This document shows, piece after piece, positions 53,435-64,000 of a stretch of DNA of 64,000 bases. Numbering within the stretch: the stretch's first letter is position 1; each line of letters begins with the position of its first letter. This DNA comes from Tetrahymena thermophila SB210 (taxonomy: Eukaryota > Ciliophora > Oligohymenophorea > Hymenostomatida > Tetrahymenidae). Below the pieces are notes generated by a model. The model had not been told where the DNA came from, searched no databases, and saw only the letters and a program-made list of their open reading frames with translations. The DNA lies in NCBI RefSeq assembly GCF_000189635.1, contig NW_002476254.1, forward strand, positions 389,052 to 453,051, in the 5' to 3' direction. A program made the translations under genes and the position numbers.

Positions 53435-54109
53435 CTTAATTAACTTTACTGTATATCTTATTTTAATTATTTTTATCAGAATTTTTTTAATTAATTAATT
53501 TTTTGAAATACTTTTTAGATTTCTTAAATTTTTTGAAAATATCTTTTTTTCTTAGAAATCTAATGAATGATTCAATAAATCACTAGGAATTGCGCAATAT
53601 ATCTATAATTAATTTTTATTGTAATGTAAGCAATAAAAAATATAGCCAATAATTTCAATATGTAAATTTTTCAGAATATTTCAAGCTAAGCATTTTTATT
53701 TTTAAAATGAAATTATTTTTTTGTTAATTTTATTCATAAATAAATATTGTAAAAAGTTACAAATAAAATTTTATTTTATACTTAAAATATCTATTTAAAC
53801 AAATTATATCAAACTTAATATCTCTCTAAATAAATTAAAATGAATACTGATAAAATATGTGTTGAACATAAGAGCTTTAAATTGAAAATAAATTTGCTTT
53901 TATTAAAAATTAAAACTAAAATTCAATTAAAATTTTAAATTAAAACAGTTTATATTTTTTTACTCTATTTTTTAGCATTGTGATAATTTATAAAGTAGTT
54001 ATTGGATTTAATTTTATAGACAGAAAATTTTATCTTGTAAATAATTTATTTTATAATTATTCATATTTATATCAATTTATATCAATTTAAACTCAAAAAA
54101 AAAGTAGAA
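53435..54109. promoter_or_regulatory. Divergent promoter region (cytochrome-b5-like / charged protein)
   Basis: AT-rich 0.67-kb spacer between divergent starts, including two adjacent ATATCAATTT copies just upstream of 54,110. No known motif assigned. Confidence 0.4.
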
Positions 54110-54940
54110 ATGGCGAAATCTAACAAGATAAGTGAAGATGATTTTTTTATAATGAATAAAACATTTAGCATTTGGCTAATAAAGAAAAAAAATAAATATT
54201 TTGATGATTTAAGTACGAATAAGTAGAGAAAATACTTCAAAAAATTTGTAAAAAAATGGAATAAATAGGATCTATCTAGTATTTACTATGATGAAGATAA
54301 ATTATAAGAGAAGTATGGATAACTTTTGAAACAAAAATCATTTTGGAAAATAGAAAATGATGATTCATAAGTATCGAAATTGTACAAAGAATATTAAGAG
54401 GCATTAAATGGAGTAAACTAAATGTATGATTTTAAAAATGATGAAACAGATCACAAAAAGGCTTTAAGAAGGGCTATTCGTGAAGAGTAAGGAGGAGATA
54501 AATATGATGATTATTAGGATGCAAAAAAAACTAGAAACGATGTAGAATATGATAGAGAAAATAAAAGAGAGTCTAAACGCGAGTAAGATAAGTATGAGAG
54601 AAGAAGGGAAAGAAAAAATTAAGAAGAGTTGTTGGATGAGTTAGTCCCTAAAAAAGTTGGTAAAGAAGCTATTTTAGAAAAGAAAAGAATGATTAATAAT
54701 AAAATAAATGGAAATCGTGATAACACTGGAATTGATGACTATGATGAAGAATTTTTAATGGGAGGAGACAGTTTTTCAAAAGCTAAAGCTAGAGAAGAAG
54801 ATTTTTAAAGAAAAAAGCAAGAAAAAGTATAGGCTCATAATTATGAAATAGAATAAAAACAAAATGAATATAAAATGACAGAAGAAAAAGCTATATAATC
54901 AGCTCTAGATAAGCAAAGTTATATGAATAGATTTAGATGA
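54110..54940 (+). CDS. Conserved charged protein, function unknown
   Basis: Single-exon protein of 276 residues, extremely rich in Lys, Glu, Asp, Arg and Gln. The N-terminal half is SEDDFFIMNKTFSIWLIKKK ... KYFDDLSTNKQRKYFKKFVK, a compact aromatic/basic block with KWNKQDLSSIYYD. The C-terminal half has long Arg/Lys/Glu helices, then LDELVPKKVGKEAILEKKRM and EEFLMGGDSFSKAKAREEDF. The PKxxGxEAxLEKK and LMGGxDSF phrases recall a small conserved eukaryotic family found from plants to animals, which I cannot name with certainty. The composition resembles RNA-processing or nucleolar factors. No membrane segment or signal peptide. I would call it a conserved hypothetical, probably nuclear. Confidence 0.75.
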
Positions 54941-55197
54941 TTATGATAATTAATTATTTATTTATTCAGATAGGATAATAAGTATTTTTGTTATTGAGAT
55001 TTTAATATATTTGATGATTTATTTTTATAAATCTGCATAATATAATAAGTTATTGTATAAATATTATAATCTATTTAATTTATTAAAATTAATTTAATTT
55101 AATTTATGTTTTTTCTTCAATTCAGTGTTATTTTTTAAACCAAACTCATTTTTTATTTATTTATTTATTAGTTAATTGATGAAATTTGCTTTATTCA

Positions 55198-58128
55198 TCA
55201 TTAATCTAAACTTTCAACATGCATGTCTTCTTTATTCAGCTAATTTACTATTTATTTTATTTTTAGTTCGCTTTGGATGTCTTAATTTTGATTTTAAATA
55301 TTTTTTTAGATACCAGACTCCTACGTTTCAATAGTTTAAGTTTACAATGATGGTTTTATACAATGATTACTTTCTTTTTTTAATGTTGTTTAATTTTCCA
55401 TGTTTTCGTCAATAATTTAATTTTTATTTATATATGTTTTTACTTTAAATGAGTCATTTGACTTAACAGTAGATAAACCCTTTTATATAGAAACATGATT
55501 AGATGATAAAAATGATTTATTATTAATCTAAGTTTTTTGACTCTCTCCTAATTCTTAGGTTTAAGCTTACGTATTCAGAGAACTAAATAGCTAGGCGGGA
55601 TTTTCTTTTGAATTTTATTTACTGAGGTTACTATTTTAATTTTATTAATTTTAATTTTACAAAATCTCTTAACTGATATATGGATTTTATTTTTGTATTT
55701 TTTCATATAATATATTTTGTAGTCTTTGTTAACTTGTTGTTTATTTGATAACTTTTGGTATTTATTTTTTAATCTAAATTTAATCTGTAAATACCTATTT
55801 TTTTTCTTGTTATTAAGCTTAATTATTTTATTTACTTTCATTATTTAACTTTTTTAAGTCTATTTTTTCATCACTACTTGATTCCATGCTTTCACAAACT
55901 CTAAACAATTATTTTTTATCTTATATTAATTAGTTTTTATTGGCAACTTCTTCACCATACATTTAAGTTTAATTATCAGCTTTTTTTAATTACTAAATTT
56001 AATTTTCAATATTTGACTTTTCCTAATTTGATGATTCAAGCGTGCTTTCAAAAAATTTTTGTAAAGATTTATTATTTTTTGGATATTTTTTATTATCTGG
56101 ATTATTTTCTTAATCATTTATTTTAGAAATATTTTCATTTGATTCTTCTTTAATTTTATCTTAATTTTCTGAAGGTTTTACTATTATCTCATATGATTGA
56201 TCTTTAGCAAAAAAGATGTGCCTTTGCCATTAACTGTTAGCACATTTTCTTGTACTTTTATCTTCAGCTTTTCCAAAATTAGTACTAAATCCGTTAAGTT
56301 TATCAGGAGATCTCTCATCAAAAGGCAAACTTAAGAAATTATTCGATTATTTTCTTGTTGTTAGTTTTTCACTAGCTGTGATATTTTAGAATTGGAGATT
56401 ATTATTTACAGGAGAAGGTATTCTTATTTTTAATGAAGAGTGCATTTCTTTGTGTATTTATTAATCTTAATTGCATAATACCTTTTCTTAATTTCCATCT
56501 TAAGAGGAACATTTTTGAAATACTAGATGAGACTAACTTTTATTAGGAAACTGCTAATCATCAAACCCCAACTCTTGGTTATTAATATAATCATTTAGAA
56601 TATTTTCACTTACACCCATATTTGCAAAAAAATTAACAGTTTACTAGTAATTGCTATTGTTCCTTGACATTTTTTAAGAATTGAAAATGCTGTTATTTGG
56701 TTTACCAACTTATGACTAATTTAATGCCATAGACTACCCATGAGTTATATTATGAACACTGTTAGCTTTATTATGCTTATCAATAGAATTATTCATCATA
56801 AGCTACAACTACAAATTTTTATTGGAAGCTGAGTTAGCGTCTTTACTAGGTCTTCCTTCATAATATTTTTCTATTAATTTAGGGTGTTTCTCTTTAGGAT
56901 GTTTAGTAAAATTCATAATCTGCCAATCAATTAATTTTTTAGTTTTAAAAAGACCAATCAAATATTTTTTAAAGAAAACTAAACAGGTGGCATCTAAAAT
57001 AATATCAACTGTAAGTAATATGTATTCTGCTGTATTTGATTTACTTTTTATAAAGAAATGGCTATCCTAGTTAGATTAAAATATATCGATCAGTAACAGA
57101 ATTGAAGTAATTATAAAAAAGTGAATTAGCAGCAACCATAAAATAAATCCGAAAATTTTTTTTTTTGGATGAGAGCAGAAAAAAGTAGGATTGCAATTAA
57201 ATTTTTTTTCAAATTGGAATCTTTGAACATAGCTCTGCTTACAAACTTCACATTGAGCCTAAGAAAAATCAACATAAGTTTATTTTATCCATTCTTTCAA
57301 ACATCTTTCATGAATGTATTTAGATGAACCTGAACATTTACAAGGACTCATTAACGGTCCATTTTAAATTTTTATATGGTCAGATTTCCCTTCAGCACGC
57401 TCACTATTATGAACAAATGATACAGTTTAAAAAATAACTTGTTAAGATTATTTATTTATATTTTCATCTTCTTCCTATACTTCTAAGCATATTCGACATT
57501 ATGGGGGTTCATAATTTTCATGTGATATTTGCTACTATTTTTCTTAAAGTTATTACTAGAAATGTTATTTTTAAGACTCGATTAAACTTTTAAAAGTATT
57601 TTCTATATATTTTTATGTTTCATCTGCCTTTAATTGATCTTTTTCTACATTTTCCTCATCATTAATCTTATATTAAGTGTAGTTAACATCATTTATTTGC
57701 ATTTCATCTAAATTTTAGAATTTTTATTCCTTTGGATCGTTGTGATGGGACTAAACTATCACATTTTTAGATTATTCCAAATAGTTTTTTGAAATATCTT
57801 CTTCAATTACACTATCTCCATCAACACCTTAAAATACCATTATCTAAGTCTTTTCAAAAGTATTTTCTTTATCATAGATAGATTATCTACTTTTTTCCTC
57901 TTCATTTTTTAAGATCTTTGTTAGATTTTTATTTAGCTACTAACCAATTAAAGTTATATCTTAATCCTACTAATTCCAATTCTAATTGTTTACTTTCTGA
58001 ATACTAGTTAAATCCTTCTCAATTTTCTTTGAAATATTATTTATCGGCTTTTATACTTAGTATTCATCGTCTGATTAATCTAAAGGCTGTAGCTTACTCA
58101 TATAAACTCTAGGAATTTCAGAATTCAT
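55198..58128 (-). CDS. RING-CH (MARCH-type) membrane E3 ubiquitin ligase, Gln/Asn-rich tail
   Basis: One uninterrupted frame of 976 residues. The N-terminal 205 residues are acidic and Gln-rich. The RINGv finger follows: QCRICLEV (57,481-57,503), then after an insert PCKCSGSSKYIHERCLKEWI and QCEVCKQSY, giving C-x2-C...C-x-C...H-x2-C...C-x2-C. The Trp after the HxxC and the CKCSGS phrase are diagnostic of RING-CH. Two membrane segments come next (GFILWLLLIHFFIITSILLL; EYILLTVDIILDATCLVF), as in MARCH proteins that ubiquitinate membrane cargo. The remaining 570 residues are Asn/Gln/Ser/Lys-rich and largely disordered. The spacing between the first and second Cys pairs is enlarged by about 40 residues. 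E2 partner and cargo are unknown. Confidence 0.9.
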
Positions 58129-59246
58129 GAATCTTCATAAATTAACAAATATATTGAATTAAAAAAAAGTTTGTTAATTATTATTATCATCAACTATTAA
58201 TTAACTTTAATGGTATAATACTTAAATTAAATTAAATGAAATACTTTTTAAAGTAAAAAATATTAAATAGTCAGAATCGAAGTATTTATTCGACCTTTAC
58301 CACTATATCTATTTTACAAATAGTGTTTATATAAATCTATTATGAAATATTTACTATTACTTATTTACCTTCCTAATAATGTAAACTCAGATCAAATTAT
58401 AAAAAGGCAGTAAATAAAAGAAATTCTAAATCATTATTTTTAATTCTGTTTTGAAAAATAGCCAAAGTAATTGAGTCATTCTAATTATTATATTTTAGTA
58501 CTGTATATTTACTCATATTCATTAAATTATACTGGTTCTAATGAAATGATAGAAATTAGATAAAAATAAAGGCAGAGAAACTTACTTACATCTTTTTAAT
58601 TACATATGTAATATAACAAATATTTTTCTTAAAGGCATTGTTGGTAATAAAAGTAATTTATTTTACTTATTTATTTGTATTTTTTCTAAATGTAAAATAA
58701 TTTTATTTTAATAAAATATAAAAATTAACGAAGAATAATTATGTTACATATGTAAGTTAAATGATGCAAGTTGTTTAAGTTTTTAAATAAAAATAATTCT
58801 TTAAATATCTTCAAAATGTTAACTTTGATTAAAGAAAATTGGTAAGTAAAAATATTTTTTTTAACTATAAGATATTAATACTAAATATATTTAAAAATAA
58901 ACATAGAGTTAAAGGTTATTTTAAGGTTTAGTATATTTTTATTAAAATAAGAAATGGAATGTGGGATGTAATGTTTTACTTGTTTGCCTCTATATAGATC
59001 ATTTAGCAAACAGACTTATTTTTTTTTTGAAATTATGCCATTAGATGAGTATAGTATAAGTTAGATTAATAAATATCTTTTTTAAATTTAAAATAGAATT
59101 TGCTTTTAATAATCATTCTTTTTATTTATTTTTTAATTATTGTTTAGTTTTTTTATATTATAAGTTTTTTGTTATTTTAATTTCAATCGAATGCAGACAA
59201 TTACTAAATTTATTTTATTTATATTTTAGTACTATCAAAACAGAAG
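58129..59246. other. AT-rich intergenic spacer
   Basis: Between the start of the RING-CH gene and the end of the AGC kinase gene. Two copies of the palindrome TTACATATGTAA occur about 140 bp apart (near 58,603 and 58,744). No gene seen. Confidence 0.55.
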
Positions 59247-62364
<3,118 letters not shown>

Positions 62365-63837
62365 AGCAAATAATTAATGGTGTATTCCTAACAAACTGAT
62401 TGTTTATCTTCTTTTAATTAATTAATTGATTGATCAAATGATTTTTTTTTTCAGTAATCAGATTAATTTTGAGAATATAATTTATGAGTGTTTTTAAGGA
62501 ACAAGATTTCCTTAAATAAGTAAAAATTTTTTGTGGAAAAAAATCAAGATATTGATTTTAATTTCTTATAATATTTTTATATACAGAGCAGAAAAAGAAT
62601 AATAATTGATTAAAATTAAAAAATTCAAATGAATAGGTTTTTGCTTAATTTTTTACTTCTATTAATATAATTTTGATCGTTTACGATTCGTATACTCTAG
62701 CTTTATATAAAAGTGTAAATTATTTAGCTTTTTGCGGTGATTCCATAGCTTTTTTAAAATAAATACATCATTATCTCAATTTCTGTATTCTCTCTATTTG
62801 AATATTATGCAAATTCCATCATACATGAACGAGGTAAATGTATTTTTTAGTTTAATCTTATTTCTTTTATTAATTAATCAAAATTGTTGAAAATTAGATA
62901 ATTTTAGTAAGTATAAATATATTTAATTGGATAAATATTATTATCTATTTTAATGTCTTAACTTTTTTTTCCATAAAAATTTTAACCAAATACAAAATTA
63001 ATTCATTATTGTTAAAGTATAAATAATTCAATTAAAAAAATATTACAAATTTCTGATTAATTAAAAATAAAACTTACATGAACCAAGGATAAAATACTAT
63101 ATACAATAAGTAGATTATAAATTCTTTAATGCAAAGAATGCTTTTAATATAAATTTAATAGCATTATTATTATTGCTTTATAGATTTATTTTTAGAATCT
63201 TTATAATTAAAATTTCAAGTTAATATGACCAAATTTTGTAGAACCAACAACATTTAAGCAAACTAAAGAACTTTAAGTAAATATTAATTTATTTTTTGAG
63301 AATATATTTACATCAAAAATTTGTAAATTTATATGTAATTTTTTCTAAAAAATTATTCATATTAAAAATTTTTTACTTTCTTTAATTTTTAATTAAAATT
63401 TTATAATAAAATATTTCGAAAATTAAAGGAAACAATCAAATAATTAAGCAAACATTTCTTTATTTTAAAACATATTAAAAATTGTTTTTGTTATTGTAAA
63501 ATTAAAAAAAAAAATTAAAATATCAACAATCTTAATTGTTTTAATTTTTTAGCTATTTAATACCAGTTTAATAATTTATAAAATATTTCATACTTTATAT
63601 TTAATTGTATCTTATTAAATTTATTTCAAAAATGGTAATAAGGACCAATCAATTTTAAAATAAATATTCTTCTGTTCAAAATATTTGAATTTATGAATTA
63701 CGTGTTATAGAATTCTAAATTTGAAAGAATCAAACAAATATTTTTTTAATGATTTTGCTAATTAATTTAAAAATCTTTCATTATTTTTTTATTTCAATAA
63801 TTAATTAAAAAAATATTTATTTAATTAAATAAGTTCT
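62365..63837. other. Subtelomeric AT-rich DNA
   Basis: 1.47 kb between the start of the last gene and the telomere, nearly pure A/T. No gene, no subtelomeric repeat family and no chromosome-breakage sequence recognised; the breakage sequence is normally removed during macronuclear development. Confidence 0.7.
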
Positions 63838-64000
63838 GGGGTTGGGGTTGGGGTTGGGGTTGGGGTTGGGGTTGGGGTTGGGGTTGGGGTTGGGGTTGGG
63901 GTTGGGGTTGGGGTTGGGGTTGGGGTTGGGGTTGGGGTTGGGGTTGGGGTTGGGGTTGGGGTTGGGGTTGGGGTTGGGGTTGGGGTTGGGGTTGGGGTTG
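63838..64000 (+). repeat. Telomere, (GGGGTT)n
   Basis: About 27 perfect copies of GGGGTT reach the end of the window with the G-rich strand running 5' to 3' toward the end. This is the Tetrahymena telomerase product and shows that the window is the physical right end of a macronuclear chromosome. The junction is abrupt: AAATAAGTTCT then GGGGTT. Confidence 0.99.

Noticed and set aside
55575-55841. Minus-strand 88-codon Lys/Ile-rich frame
   Set aside because: Out-of-frame reading of the Gln-rich tail of the RING-CH protein; the in-frame reading has no stop until 55,198.

Overview
This window is the right-hand end of a ciliate macronuclear chromosome, almost certainly from Tetrahymena thermophila or a close relative. 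The last 163 bases are an uninterrupted array of the hexamer GGGGTT, the Tetrahymena telomere. TAA and TAG occur throughout long, clearly homologous reading frames where glutamine is expected, and only TGA ends genes. Intergenic DNA is extremely AT-rich, introns are AT-rich GT..AG, and two genes encode mucocyst granule lattice (Grl-type) proteins. Because TAA and TAG are sense codons, I re-read each gene in the ciliate code and placed its ends at TGA. Wherever exon sums are given they divide evenly by three.

Layout, left to right (minus strand unless noted). 1-2.2 kb: calcyphosin-like EF-hand protein, running off the left edge. 3.5-8.5 kb: two divergently transcribed Grl-type genes (minus, then plus) sharing a 1.15 kb spacer. 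9.2 kb: small Rdx/selenoprotein-W-like protein with CxxC. 10.5-11.8 kb: FLVCR-like MFS transporter. 13.1-17.5 kb: full-length ABCC/MRP transporter. 18.4-19.4 kb: cAMP-receptor-like 7TM protein. 19.9-22.3 kb: aminopeptidase P. 23.5-24.5 kb: two-part membrane protein resembling TMEM151. 27.1-30.2 kb: membrane protein with a degenerate histidine-kinase ATPase domain, preceded by broken coding sequence to about 30.95 kb. 33.0-35.6 kb: Asn/Gln-rich protein with a C2HC finger. 36.4 kb: 135-bp inverted-repeat element in a gene desert. 37.7 kb (+): amino-acid transporter. 40.5 kb (+): guanylate kinase. 42.1 kb (+): four-exon thioredoxin. 43.3 kb: START-domain protein. 45.1 kb (+): secreted DsbA-like protein with a degenerate active site. 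46.9-50.6 kb: MUS81 structure-specific endonuclease. 51.2 kb (+): ICT1-like peptidyl-tRNA hydrolase. 53.1 kb: tail-anchored cytochrome-b5-like protein. 54.1 kb (+): charged conserved protein of unknown role. 55.2-58.1 kb: RING-CH membrane E3 ligase. 59.2-62.4 kb: AGC kinase with a predicted N-myristoylation site and a long Gln-rich tail. 63.8-64.0 kb: telomere.

The genes do not form an operon or an obvious pathway. The only clear functional cluster is the divergent Grl pair (regulated secretion). Four transporters or receptors and several transmembrane signalling proteins give the window a membrane/secretion flavour. I found no tRNA, rRNA, CRISPR or intact transposon. I do not see a convincing new multi-gene system. 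The observations most worth a second look are the inverted-repeat element at 36.4 kb, the decayed-looking 5' part of the histidine-kinase-like gene, the divergent Grl pair and the subtelomeric, probably myristoylated AGC kinase.
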